A stretch of 64,000 nt of DNA from Hyphomonas sp. BRH_c22 (GTDB lineage Bacteria > Pseudomonadota > Alphaproteobacteria > Caulobacterales > Hyphomonadaceae). The notes below the pieces were generated by a model that made no database searches, was not told the DNA's origin, and worked only from the letters and a program-made list of their open reading frames with translations. The stretch is from positions 1 through 64,000 of the forward strand of contig NZ_LADU01000122.1 in the NCBI RefSeq assembly GCF_000961795.1, read 5' to 3'. Position 1 is the stretch's first letter; each line of letters opens with the position of its first letter. Both the position numbers and the translations under genes were made by a program. Shown here piece by piece: positions 18,119-27,116 of this stretch.

Positions 18119-19603
18119 TCAGCCGGGGATGAGAACGGCTTCCAGCATGCAGAAAACCAGACCGATACCGAGCAGGTAGGACACCTTGTCCTTGACGGCG
18201 AATGCGACGGGATCCTCGTTGAGCTCTCCGCGTGACGCGAGCAACCAGATGCGCCCCAAGAACAAGGTCATAAAGATCGGAATGCCCCAGAGAAAGGCCT
18301 CGATCTGGTAAATATCCACCTTGAACGCATCCTCACGAAGGAACAAGACGAGGATCAGGATCGAAGCAACCCCACTGGAAACGCCCAGTGCCGAGATGAA
18401 TGCATGATCGCCTCCCCGGTACCCGCGCCCGCTGATAATCTCCATCGGCCGTGCAGCCTTTGCCGACACTTCGACAAAGCGCTTGGCCAGCGACAATGAC
18501 AGGAAGAAGAACATCGAGAATGTCAGCAACCACTCGGAATAGCCCGCGTCGGCCGCCTCGGTGCCCATCACGAGCCTGAGAGTGAACAGGGTCGCAAGAA
18601 TGACCACGTCAAGCACAGGGATCCGCTTCAGGCCGAAGGAATAGGAGAGGGTCAGCGCCAAGTAGGCAAAGAGGGCGATGAAGAAGCCGGTCGAGACAAA
18701 ACCAGATGCGATCAGCCCGCCAAGAATGACCACAATTGATACGAACAGGCCCATCAGCGGGTTCAGCTTGCCCGCCGCAAAAGGACGGTTGCGCTTGGTC
18801 CTGTGACGGCGATCATCCGAGAGATCGGCGAGATCATTGAGGATATAGGTACCCGATGCCGAAACGCTCAGGATCAGAAAGACCGTCAAATAGGACAATA
18901 CGACAGGCGGATTGAGATATTCGTGGCTCAACAGCAAAGGCACGAACACCAGCAGGTTCTTGACCCATTGGTGCAGGCGTAGCGCCTTGCGCCAGCTTCT
19001 CAGGTGATTGGTCGGCGTCGAAAAGGTCGCGAATACCCGCGTGTCGTCAGCCCGAACAGCCTGCGCGACAGATGCCGGAACATCGACAAGCACTGCAGCC
19101 GCAGCCGCCTGCCAGACTGGCAGGTCTGCCCGCGCATCCCCGGCATAAATATACCCATCAGGGAAACGTTCGACGAGTGCGTCACGCTTTCGATATGACT
19201 TAAGGTTCAGCGTGGGCGTCGATCCGACGACGCTGCTGAAGATGCCGAACCGCGCGGCAACCTTGTCAGCGACAGATTGGGGGGCGGCTGTGAACAAATG
19301 GATTTCACGGCCCGCGTTACGTTCAGTTTCGGCAAAATCGAGTACCTGTTCATTGACAAGCAGGCTGTCGATATCCAGTTGGGTAATCGCCGCGATCCGC
19401 TGCTTGAATCTTGCACGGCTGACCAATGCAAGGGGCATGGCGGCGAACAGGGACAAAGGGCGCCGAAAGAATGCGTTGACGATCCCCTCGACCAAAAGGT
19501 CAGTACGCAAAAAGGTGCCGTCCAAATCCAGTACGAGCGGGAGTTTTTCACCCATCACATCCAGCGACTCTTCACTTGCTTGCTTCATGATAGCGCCCAG
19601 CAT
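18119..19603 (-). CDS. HAD-UbiA fusion, putative decaprenyl-phosphate phosphoribosyltransferase-like enzyme
   Basis: A 494-residue two-domain protein. The N-terminal ~200 residues are a haloacid-dehalogenase phosphatase: DLDGT at 26-30, LFTAAP near 103-108 and GDARAD at 155-160. Residues ~205-494 are a UbiA-type membrane prenyltransferase with about eight segments and the prenyl-phosphate-binding NDLADLSDD at 256-264 followed by RRHRTKRNRP. UbiA relatives of this type transfer phosphoribose from PRPP to polyprenyl phosphate, and an HAD domain could then remove the 5-phosphate. The SMR and SDR genes across the divergent promoter fit a lipid-linked pentose route. Start ATG 19603 has GGGGAA upstream. 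Function inferred. Confidence 0.82.
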   Translation of the reverse strand: MLGAIMKQASEESLDVMGEKLPLVLDLDGTFLRTDLLVEGIVNAFFRRPLSLFAAMPLALVSRARFKQRIAAITQLDIDSLLVNEQVLDFAETERNAGREIHLFTAAPQSVADKVAARFGIFSSVVGSTPTLNLKSYRKRDALVERFPDGYIYAGDARADLPVWQAAAAAVLVDVPASVAQAVRADDTRVFATFSTPTNHLRSWRKALRLHQWVKNLLVFVPLLLSHEYLNPPVVLSYLTVFLILSVSASGTYILNDLADLSDDRRHRTKRNRPFAAGKLNPLMGLFVSIVVILGGLIASGFVSTGFFIALFAYLALTLSYSFGLKRIPVLDVVILATLFTLRLVMGTEAADAGYSEWLLTFSMFFFLSLSLAKRFVEVSAKAARPMEIISGRGYRGGDHAFISALGVSSGVASILILVLFLREDAFKVDIYQIEAFLWGIPIFMTLFLGRIWLLASRGELNEDPVAFAVKDKVSYLLGIGLVFCMLEAVLIPG

Positions 19604-19873
19604 TGTCTCAATTCCCCAAAAACCTGAACAAATATCGCAATATCTGTGCCAGCTTCTCTGGCGATTTCATCCAGCCTTGCCCGCCGCGCGACGGTGTCTG
19701 TAATGTCCCCACCTCTGCGCAGACTTACATGCTTGCGATGCTCGCCACAGCAAAATCGTGCCCTCCAGCCCCTATAATATTGGCCGGTTTCCAGAATTCG
19801 CTCGCGCTGATCCGACGGCACCGTTATTGCATGTCCGCATAGCGGACCTTTACGAATAGGATCGACCTGAAAA

Positions 19874-20248
19874 ATGAATCCAATTATCCTAGCGACTGCA
19901 GTCGCCAGCGTGTCTCTCAATGCGATGGCGCAAATCGCGCTGCGCAAGACAATGCTGTCAGTCGGACCGCTCCCTTCCGGCATGTCTGGTTTGCCGGCCT
20001 TTGGCTTTTCACTCGCCTTCAACCCATGGTTTCTCGCTGGAATGGCCTGCTATGTCGTTAGCATCGGTGTCTGGATGATCGTGCTTGGCAAGGTTGAGGT
20101 CAGCCTGGCTTACCCGCTTCTCTCGATCGGCTACATCATCACTGCGGTGATCGGATATTTTTTTCTGGGTGAAAACGTCAACCTTCTGCGGGTTGGCGGA
20201 ATTGCACTGATTTGCTGCGGGATAATATTGATCTCGCGGAGCGCCTGA
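19874..20248 (+). CDS. SMR-like four-helix membrane transporter
   Basis: A 124-residue protein with four hydrophobic segments and the SMR/EamA-like pattern NAMAQIALRKTML in helix 1 and SLAYPLLSIGYIITAVIGYFFLGE in helix 3-4. The acidic residue that drug-exporting SMR proteins carry in helix 1 (Glu14 in EmrE) is absent, as in the ArnE/ArnF subunits that flip undecaprenyl-phosphate-aminoarabinose. A lipid-linked sugar flippase role is therefore more likely than drug efflux. It is followed 2 bp later by the SDR gene, so the two are an operon, and it is divergent from the HAD-UbiA gene. Confidence 0.8.
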   Translation: MNPIILATAVASVSLNAMAQIALRKTMLSVGPLPSGMSGLPAFGFSLAFNPWFLAGMACYVVSIGVWMIVLGKVEVSLAYPLLSIGYIITAVIGYFFLGENVNLLRVGGIALICCGIILISRSA

Positions 20249-20250
20249 CA

Positions 20251-21219
20251 ATGAGACACGTCATTACAGGCGGAAGTGGCTTTACCGGCACCTTCCTTGC
20301 CAGGGCACTGGTGGAACGTGGCGAAAAGGTTGTCAGCTTTGACCTGCGCCACCAGAACGACGTCGCGCTCGCCTCACGCATTCAACACTTTACGGGTGAC
20401 GTTTGCCGCGCCGCAGACTTGGAACAACTGGCGCTTGGCCCCGATGATATCGTCTATCACCTTGCGGCACGCCAGTTCGCCGACGAAGTCCCGTTACGAG
20501 GACGCGACGAATGGTTCCGTGCCGTCAACGTGGATGGCACTCGTAACGTCTTGGCCGCCATGCGCAAAGGCGGCGCCAACAGGCTCGTGTTCTTTTCCAC
20601 CGACATGACCTACGGCAAACCACAGCATTCGCCCGTTCAGCCGACTCATCCGCAAAACCCGCTTGGTCCCTACGGCGCCAGCAAACGTGACGCCGAAGCC
20701 TTGCTTCGCAACGAACCGGGATTGAACGCAACGATCTTCCGCCCGCGGCTCATCACAGGTCCGGGACGCCTTGGAATTCTCGGCAAACTGTTCAACTTCA
20801 TCCGGCTCGGCCTGCCTGTGCCCATGATCGGATCAGGTACCAACCGGTACCAGATGGTCGCCGTCGAGGATTGCGCAAATGCTGCCATCATGGCCGCCGA
20901 TGCAGGATGCCCGCCTGGCCCTTTCAACCTCGGATCGGACAGGCCGCCAACAACAAAAGAATTGTTGCAGGGTATTATCGACCACGCAGGCTCGAAAGCG
21001 ATCCTCATCCCCGTCCCTGCGCTACTACTCAAACCCATATTGGCAATTCTAGACAAGATCGGCCTGACCCTGCTTTATCCTGAGCAGTTCGGCATTGCGG
21101 ATATCGACATCCTGCTCGACACAATGAGCACTCGAGAGGAACTCGGGTGGGCGCCCATGAGATCGGATATCGACATGATGAATGCCGCATACGACGCATT
21201 CCTGGAGAGCCGCATCTAG
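20251..21219 (+). CDS. NAD-dependent sugar epimerase/dehydratase (extended SDR)
   Basis: A 322-residue extended SDR. The cofactor motif GGSGFTG is near the N-terminus (residues 7-13), the Ser/Thr region is FFSTDMTYG and the catalytic YGASK supplies Tyr and Lys. Starting at ATG 20251, 2 bp after the SMR stop, gives the normal N-terminus MRHVITGG. The substrate is a nucleotide sugar or lipid-linked sugar. Its coupling to the SMR gene makes a polyprenyl-phosphate-linked sugar plausible, but this is inference. Confidence 0.88.
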   Translation: MRHVITGGSGFTGTFLARALVERGEKVVSFDLRHQNDVALASRIQHFTGDVCRAADLEQLALGPDDIVYHLAARQFADEVPLRGRDEWFRAVNVDGTRNVLAAMRKGGANRLVFFSTDMTYGKPQHSPVQPTHPQNPLGPYGASKRDAEALLRNEPGLNATIFRPRLITGPGRLGILGKLFNFIRLGLPVPMIGSGTNRYQMVAVEDCANAAIMAADAGCPPGPFNLGSDRPPTTKELLQGIIDHAGSKAILIPVPALLLKPILAILDKIGLTLLYPEQFGIADIDILLDTMSTREELGWAPMRSDIDMMNAAYDAFLESRI

Positions 21220-21238
21220 TTGGCAGGCCAGTGTCAAG

Positions 21239-22447
21239 TCAAAGTTCGTCGGCTATAGAGCGCACATCGGATTCACCTGCGCTCAGCGCAAGTAAATAGC
21301 GCTCCAACTGATCATTCAGCTTTTCCAAATCGAAACGGCTTTCGACTGTCCGGCGCGCCAATACAGTGCGCTCGGCTTGTCCGGCAGGATCGCGCATCGC
21401 AACCAGCAAAATTTCAGCGAGTCCCGCCGAATCTTCCTGGTTCGCCAGCAAGCCATTCACGCGATCCTGGATCAGTTCCGGAATGCCGCTGTGGCGCGTT
21501 GACACAACAGGCAAGCCACTTGCCATCGCCTCCATCAGAACCACGGGTATTCCTTCCATATCGCCATCTTGAGCGACGATGCTCGGCAACACGAAAGCAT
21601 CTGCATCGGCCATCGCACGAGACACGTCTTCATGCGGCATCTCGCCCCTGAACACGACCCTGTCACCCAGGCCGGAGATCTGAACCTGCTCCTTCAAAGC
21701 CGAATCCAAAGGGCCATCACCGATTATCTCGAAAGTGAACGCGGGCACATCCGATCGCGCCGCGAGGTCACTCATCGCCTCCAGCGCAAAGCGGATCCCC
21801 TTCTTCTCGACAAACCGACACACTGTAATGAATCGAAATGGCCTGCCGATTACTTCCATTCGTGTTCGGAAGGAAAACTGGTTGAGGTCAACGCCCATGC
21901 GTTGAAGTGCTATACGCTCCGGCGGCGCTCCCAGAGAAATCAATTCGGCACGCCAATAGGCGCTGATGGGCAAGAAAAGCCCCCCTCGCTGAAATAGCTC
22001 TTTGTAGGGATCTTCCTTTGCAACCAGCAGACTCCTTGACATGTCTGCACCATGGAAGATGGTGACCACCTTGGTCTGGTTTCGATGATGCGCACTTCTT
22101 ACGACGCTCTCCCCAAACCACCCAAAATTACACACCACTACATCAACCTCTGCGCACATGGCGCGCTCAGCACGCTGGCGAAGAGCGCGCTTTACCCGCA
22201 AGGGCATCACGCGACTTAATCGCCCGCACCCAGTTGTACCTGGCTCTATGAACTTCAGGGATTTCAGGTTCTTGTGCCAGCCTGGAAGAGAGCCGCCGGC
22301 TTGCTGCGTGATCGATTCGTCAGCCAAGATGCTGACTTCATGCCCTCGTTCTACCATGCCCTTGATCTGGTTGAGTATGAAGGTCTCCGAGCGCTTTGGA
22401 AAAATTCCCACACGAAAGCCGATCTTGAGTGGTCGCTGACTAACCAT
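21239..22447 (-). CDS. family 4 glycosyltransferase
   Basis: A 402-residue GT-B glycosyltransferase. The C-terminal domain shows FITVCRFVEKKGIRFALEAM and IIGDGPLDSAL. The E-x7-E motif is in EGIPVVLMEAMASGLPVVST. Motif quality and length are normal for an active GT4 enzyme. It lies downstream of the membrane glycosyltransferase at 22640 on the same strand with a 192-bp gap. Confidence 0.9.
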   Translation of the reverse strand: MVSQRPLKIGFRVGIFPKRSETFILNQIKGMVERGHEVSILADESITQQAGGSLPGWHKNLKSLKFIEPGTTGCGRLSRVMPLRVKRALRQRAERAMCAEVDVVVCNFGWFGESVVRSAHHRNQTKVVTIFHGADMSRSLLVAKEDPYKELFQRGGLFLPISAYWRAELISLGAPPERIALQRMGVDLNQFSFRTRMEVIGRPFRFITVCRFVEKKGIRFALEAMSDLAARSDVPAFTFEIIGDGPLDSALKEQVQISGLGDRVVFRGEMPHEDVSRAMADADAFVLPSIVAQDGDMEGIPVVLMEAMASGLPVVSTRHSGIPELIQDRVNGLLANQEDSAGLAEILLVAMRDPAGQAERTVLARRTVESRFDLEKLNDQLERYLLALSAGESDVRSIADEL

Positions 22448-22639
22448 CTCGACAGATCCTCACCCCGGCAAAAGGTGCCGCAAAGCCCGCCATGAACATT
22501 AACAGTCCTCTCCCTATGTCATTGCGCATATCCGAAGACGGCTGCAGCGTATTCGCTATGACGAACTTTCCAACTCGAAACTTCTCATCAGAACTACTTC
22601 GGTCAATCAAGCTATCTTCCACCATGGCAATGCTACGGC

Positions 22640-24292
22640 TCAAAATGGCAGGTATTCGTATTGATCGCCCTCGAATCCACAACTGGGCTGTTCATGCTTC
22701 TGAACACTTGATGGATTGTCGTACCTATACACCACTATGCCCGGGTTGCCTCGAACGACCAGCATGGTGCAGTCGGAATGGGTAGCATAATAGTCCTTCG
22801 CATACCCCTGCGTTTCTTCGAAACGGAAAGAGCTGCGCGCAACCATCCATATGCGCTGAGCACCAGCGACCTGATCGAACGCCTCACGCGCGCGCGCATC
22901 GGTGATCCTCGGCTCCGAACGACCGCCGATCGGATAGAGATAAGTATCGCGATTGGCTGGAAAGCGGTCCGGAAGCGGGCGCAGGTCCAGCTGCGCGTCA
23001 CTGTCACGCAAATAGTAGTCAAATGCGATCTGGATAATATTGTTCAGCAGGAAGACGGGTTCATCAGGCGCTGCGTTGTCAGCAACATAACCGACAACAT
23101 CTCGCCATGGCTCCTTACGCATTTCCCTGTAATAATCGACCGCATAGGCACAGTAAGCGACAAGAACGACGACCAGAGCCGCAAGGCCTGCCCGGTACCT
23201 GAACTTCGTCAACACGCTGGCGCCAATCAGGACAGACCAAGGCGCGAACATCGGCACCAGGGTCCGGTCCAGCAAGGTTGGCTGCAGGCCATAGGTTATG
23301 AGGGTCGACAACAGAAATGGCATGAACGAGAACGCGATGAGCGCGAGCGCTATCTGCTGGCGCCCGCTGCGCCAGATTCCATATCCACCCACCCCCGCCA
23401 GCGCGACGACAATTGCGGTCAGTGCGAAGTCGATCTTGTTGGCGTAGGGCTGCTCGAACCCGTAAGTGAACGAAAACAATTCCGCCAAGCGCTCCAATGA
23501 CGGCGCGGAAATCCAGTACCCCCCTGTCTGCATGTTGAAGAGTGTGTTGAACAGGTTGGCGATATTCGGGCTGTAGATCAGCAAGGCCACCGCGACAATC
23601 AGGGAAAAATTGATCAATACTGTCAGCGATGCGCGATGCACGCGCGCCCACCAAACTCCCATCACCAATGCGAAACTGAGATTATAGAGCGCACCAAGAG
23701 AGTGGAACCACATGAGCAAGGCAGAACCGAGCGCAAGGCAGGCGTAGGCAAGCCATGCTGGCCGGCTGCGAGGCGCCCAGATCGGATCGCGCGCGCTGTT
23801 CGGGTTGTTCAGGAACCAGACCGTTGCATACACGACCATCGCGAACGCCATCGTCAGCGCAGAATAGAACCGCACTTCCTGGGCATATTGAATCTGTTGC
23901 GTGGCGATCGCAAAAACCAGGGCGGCAATCCAGGCGGGGTGGTTGCTCTGTTTCCCTGTTACGATCCGGGCTGTTAGATAGACGAACGTCATCGCTGCCA
24001 GGCTGAAGAGGCAAGCAAGAGACCGCATGGCTGCTTCGGTCGTGCCGAATACGCCCATCCACAACTTCAAAAGCGCAAAATAGAGCGGAGGATGCACTTC
24101 GAGGATAGGATACTCTACCCACACACGTTCCCAGGTTGAGCTGGCAAACCAGTACGTCCTGATTTCATCAATCCAAAGGGATTCCTGCCCGATCGCGTAA
24201 AATCGCAAGCCCAGCGCCACAAGGAGTATTAGGAGAAAACCGCTCCAGTGACTGGAACGAAACCGCTCGAATCGATCCCTAGACATACTCAT
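22640..24292 (-). CDS. membrane GT-C glycosyltransferase (GT39/ArnT-like)
   Basis: A 550-residue polytopic enzyme that uses a polyprenyl-phosphate sugar and acts on the periplasmic side. After helix 1 comes the acidic loop motif GQESLWIDEIRTYWFA with the DE pair typical of GT-C enzymes. EVHPPLYFALLKLW then follows, a hallmark of the PMT_2/ArnT group. About ten or more helices follow, with a soluble C-terminal ~130 residues. Its need for a lipid-phosphate sugar donor fits the HAD-UbiA/SMR genes encoded nearby. The acceptor is unknown. Confidence 0.85.
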   Translation of the reverse strand: MSMSRDRFERFRSSHWSGFLLILLVALGLRFYAIGQESLWIDEIRTYWFASSTWERVWVEYPILEVHPPLYFALLKLWMGVFGTTEAAMRSLACLFSLAAMTFVYLTARIVTGKQSNHPAWIAALVFAIATQQIQYAQEVRFYSALTMAFAMVVYATVWFLNNPNSARDPIWAPRSRPAWLAYACLALGSALLMWFHSLGALYNLSFALVMGVWWARVHRASLTVLINFSLIVAVALLIYSPNIANLFNTLFNMQTGGYWISAPSLERLAELFSFTYGFEQPYANKIDFALTAIVVALAGVGGYGIWRSGRQQIALALIAFSFMPFLLSTLITYGLQPTLLDRTLVPMFAPWSVLIGASVLTKFRYRAGLAALVVVLVAYCAYAVDYYREMRKEPWRDVVGYVADNAAPDEPVFLLNNIIQIAFDYYLRDSDAQLDLRPLPDRFPANRDTYLYPIGGRSEPRITDARAREAFDQVAGAQRIWMVARSSFRFEETQGYAKDYYATHSDCTMLVVRGNPGIVVYRYDNPSSVQKHEQPSCGFEGDQYEYLPF

Positions 24293-24648
24293 CCCCCAAC
24301 AAAAGCGGCCCTACCCATTCAAACGCGCTGGCCGTCGAATTTGCAAGAAGCGTTCCAGCCCGCTGGCAGGCTTTTGAAAAAGTCGATAGCGTCGGCCTTC
24401 GAAGCATGATTCATTTCTTCTGCTGGGAGCAGGAAAAGTGCGATGCGCGGATTGGATGTTCGGTCCGGCTCACTGTTCTCATATGTGGATTTTGAACATC
24501 AGGTGCGGCCCGATCATACGTTGCGGACGATCCGTGATTTTGTAGATGCTGCGTTTGCCGATCTGAGTGTTGATTATGATGCGGTTTATCCGCCACGGCT
24601 GGGGCGCTCTTCCATTCCATCCCAGCGCCTGACCAGTATCCGTCTTGG

Positions 24649-25552
24649 TCAAGCCAGTCTTGGTTCCCATTTCCGGTCAGCCCTGATGAGGGCATTTGCG
24701 AGGATGATGAGTTTTCGCATGATTGCGGTGAGCGCGACTTTTGGTGGTTTACCGCGTGCCGTCATGGCCTGGCACATGGCAGCGAAGTCCGGATTGAACC
24801 GGGCAGCGACCAGAGCTGGCATGTAAAGGGCCTGACGGACATTTACCCTGCCTCCGGTAACGAAGGCCTTGCCCGTCCGCTTGCCGGACTGGCGGGTCAT
24901 GAGCGCAGTTCCCGAGAGGGCGGCTATGGCCTGACTGTCGAGAGTTCCGAGCTCTGGCATGTCGGCGATCAGGGTAAAGGCTGAACGTGTGGCGAGGCCG
25001 GGGATAGACGTCAGGACGCCAAGCCTTCTGGCAAGGTCCTGGTCGCTTTCAATAATGGCCCGCATCCTGTCTTCGATGGCCTCCAGATGGCGCGCTACCT
25101 GGGCGAGGCGTTCGCGTGACTGGCATTTCAGCAACGAGCTTTGTAGCGATTTCTCCCGGTTCCTGGCTGCGGCGCGGTCCTTGATGAGGGCCATGCGGGC
25201 CACATGCAGGTCCTTGAGATCACCGATGATCTTCGAGGGCGCCGGGCGCACGTCCGGTTCGATCAAGGCCCCGAAGTGGGTGAGCATCCCTGCGTCGATG
25301 CGGTCTGTCTTCGCCAGCTGGCCGAATGTCTCGCCGAAGCGCTTGGCCTAGCGCGGATTGACCTTGCACAGTGGCAGGCCTGCCCGCCCATCGCGCGCTC
25401 GAAGACGAGGCGACGGGCCGGTCCACGATCCACCTCACGATGGTCCTGAAGTCTGTTGGTGTATTGGGGAACTGGCGGTGCTCACCGGTTCGATGAATAT
25501 GAACGTCGAGCGTAGCTTTCGAAACGTAAATGCCGATGGTAAGGTCTGTCAT
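24649..25552 (-). pseudogene. IS110-family transposase, decayed
   Basis: The N-terminal part begins MTDLTIGIYVSKATLDVHIH, where the catalytic Asp of the usual GIDVSK motif is Tyr. The frame is lost near the VDRPV stretch. Another frame reads LCKVNPR*AKRFGETFGQLAKTDRID, with TAG in place of an expected Gln codon. It then continues as MLTHFGALIEPDVRPAP to the end at 24649. The C-terminal transposase_20 domain (LTSIPGLATRSAFTLIADMP, ALSGTALMTRQSGK) is well preserved. A catalytic substitution, at least one frameshift and a nonsense codon show that the gene is dead. Confidence 0.8.
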
Positions 25553-25779
25553 CTTTCCTGCCTCTGCTTGTCATGCGGGCCTCAAAGCCCCTGTATCCGT
25601 TCAGGCCGATGGGGAGTGAGGCGGACCGTGGCCGAAGGCCGCGTAAGCTGCCGAACGAGGGCGACCTCACTCAGCAACGGCGCCCAGGCGCCTGCGAAGT
25701 CACGGTCCTGCCCTCGCCGCCGCCGGGAGCGGTAACTCCCGGCGGCGGTGCCAATAACTTCCAATCGGCAGGAAATCAA
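25553..25779 (-). ncRNA. non-coding 5' region of the IS110 relic with a strong hairpin, bridge-RNA candidate
   Basis: No ORF of its own is credible here. It contains a perfect 13-bp inverted repeat, CCGCCGCCGGGAG at 25717-25729 and CTCCCGGCGGCGG at 25736-25748, with a 6-base loop. In IS110-group elements the non-coding left end encodes the bridge RNA that specifies target and donor DNA. The position fits; the specific loops cannot be assigned by eye. Confidence 0.4.
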
Positions 25780-26005
25780 ATAAGACAAGCAGTGCTGTTG
25801 AAGGCGTTCTATGGGATCCGGTCGGAGCGCCAGCAGCGCACTCCGGAGGGTTTTGCCTACGCCATCTTCCCCGAATATCGCGTCAGGCGGTTCGGTCCAT
25901 AGTGAGGGCTCGCGTCTAAGGCGGCTTGGCGTTGTAAGGCGCGCCTCATTGTCCCATAAACGCGCAACGACCGGTTATCTCGACGCTCTAGGGGGGGACA
26001 AACTT

Positions 26006-27103
26006 TTGAAAACTGCTTTTGTTACGGTCACCGATGCCGGTTACCTTCCGGCGGCGTGCTGCCAGCTGAAATCCGTCTCCGATCACCTTGGCGATGTAGC
26101 AGCTGACCTTTTTCTCGTGTGCTGCGACGTCAGCGCTGATGATGTCGCGAATGCGGAGAAGTTCTTTGCTGACAGGAACATGCCAGTGCGCATCCTGCTG
26201 CCGAACTTCGTCGATGAGCGCATCAAACCGATCAATCGTCGCTGGCCCCGCGCTGCCTACCTTCGGCTCTATTTCGACCTGATTTTCGATGACAAATACG
26301 ACCGGCTGATCTATCTCGACGCTGATACGCGCGTGCGTTCGCCGCTCGCCCCGCTTGTCGAAACTGATATGCATGGTCGGCCCGTCGCTGCTGTTCATGA
26401 CTTCATCTATTATCTGACTGGCAATATCCGTCGGCGCCGGCGTGAGCTTATGTTGAAGATTGATGCGCCCTATCTTCAATCAGGCGTGATGGTGTTCGAC
26501 TGGCCCGCCACCCTGAAGGATGGTGCACTGGCGCGTGCACGCAAGTTCCTTGAAGATCATCCCGAGGGCTGCCAGGAAGCACCGGACCAGGACGCGCTCA
26601 ACGCCGCCTTCGAGGACAAGTGGACTCCGATCGATCCGCGCTGGAACCTGCACGAAACCTACCTGAATTTCGGGGGGCGCCTCACGCCCTATCTCGAGCA
26701 CTACACATCAACAAAGCCATGGTCGAAAAAGCGGCCAGCCCGGTGGCGGGCCGCTGCCGCCTGGTATGCAAACGAACTGCGCGACACGGCTTGGGCCGAT
26801 TTTGTGAAGCCACAGACGGTCGTCGATCAGTTGACGAGCCGGCTGGTTTTCCTGCGATTCCGATACGGGCCCAAGCTCCGCGACGCCATCGCCGGGAAGG
26901 CGCCGGTCTTGCTCGGCGTTTTGAAAGTTCCGGTCACCCGCTCAGACGATGTCGAATTGCCGTGGGCGCCTCGCAACCGTAAGGACGTTGAGGACATGAC
27001 GAAGGCGCTCGTCGCCGAGGCAGCTCAAAGTGTACCGCCAATTCGCCCGCCTGAGTCTGTGCTTGACGGATTTGCAAGAGGCAACCTGATTGGATTGGCC
27101 TGA
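26006..27103 (+). CDS. family 8 glycosyltransferase
   Basis: A 365-residue GT8 enzyme (LgtC/glycogenin-like retaining transferase). The N-terminus MKTAFVTVTDAGYLPAACCQLKS is typical. The metal-binding D-x-D is D105-A-D107 in LIYLDADTRV. PYLQSGVMVF, DQDALNAAF and the WNLHETYLN block complete the fold. The frame is open far upstream, but the TTG at 26006 lies 8 bp after a GGGGGGGA ribosome site and gives the normal start, so I use it. The upstream 150 bp adjoin the IS5 relic, so the native promoter may have been replaced. Confidence 0.85.
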   Translation: MKTAFVTVTDAGYLPAACCQLKSVSDHLGDVAADLFLVCCDVSADDVANAEKFFADRNMPVRILLPNFVDERIKPINRRWPRAAYLRLYFDLIFDDKYDRLIYLDADTRVRSPLAPLVETDMHGRPVAAVHDFIYYLTGNIRRRRRELMLKIDAPYLQSGVMVFDWPATLKDGALARARKFLEDHPEGCQEAPDQDALNAAFEDKWTPIDPRWNLHETYLNFGGRLTPYLEHYTSTKPWSKKRPARWRAAAAWYANELRDTAWADFVKPQTVVDQLTSRLVFLRFRYGPKLRDAIAGKAPVLLGVLKVPVTRSDDVELPWAPRNRKDVEDMTKALVAEAAQSVPPIRPPESVLDGFARGNLIGLA

Positions 27104-27116
27104 GTGTGCAGAGGCG

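Larger units (their letters stand above)
24632..25779 (-). mobile_element. IS110-family insertion nested in the IS5 fragment
   Basis: The boundaries are set by where the IS5 transposase reading breaks (after CGCCTG at 24631) and resumes (ATAAGACAAG at 25780). No terminal inverted repeats or target duplication are visible, as expected for IS110. The transposase on the minus strand is decayed. About 225 bp of non-coding DNA precede it on the minus strand, the place of the bridge RNA in IS110-group elements. Confidence 0.7.
24443..25833 (+). pseudogene. IS5-family transposase fragment, interrupted by an IS110 relic
   Basis: The first 63 codons (24443-24631) read as the N-terminus of an IS5/IS1182-type transposase: SGSLFSYVDFEHQVRPDHTL through GRSSIPSQRL. 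The reading resumes at 25780-25833 as IRQAVLLKAFYGIRSERQ, which directly continues the protein in known relatives. The 1148 bp between is the IS110 element. The transposase is then truncated after about 81 codons: the rest of the gene is missing and the sequence up to the GT8 gene is unrelated. A dead remnant. Confidence 0.75.

Noticed and set aside
19585-20022. 145-codon minus-strand frame between HAD-UbiA and SMR genes
   Set aside because: Half of it is antisense to the SMR gene; no ribosome site and no recognisable family.
19874-20248. Quaternary-ammonium drug exporter of the EmrE type
   Set aside because: The essential helix-1 Glu is missing and the gene is coupled to a sugar SDR.
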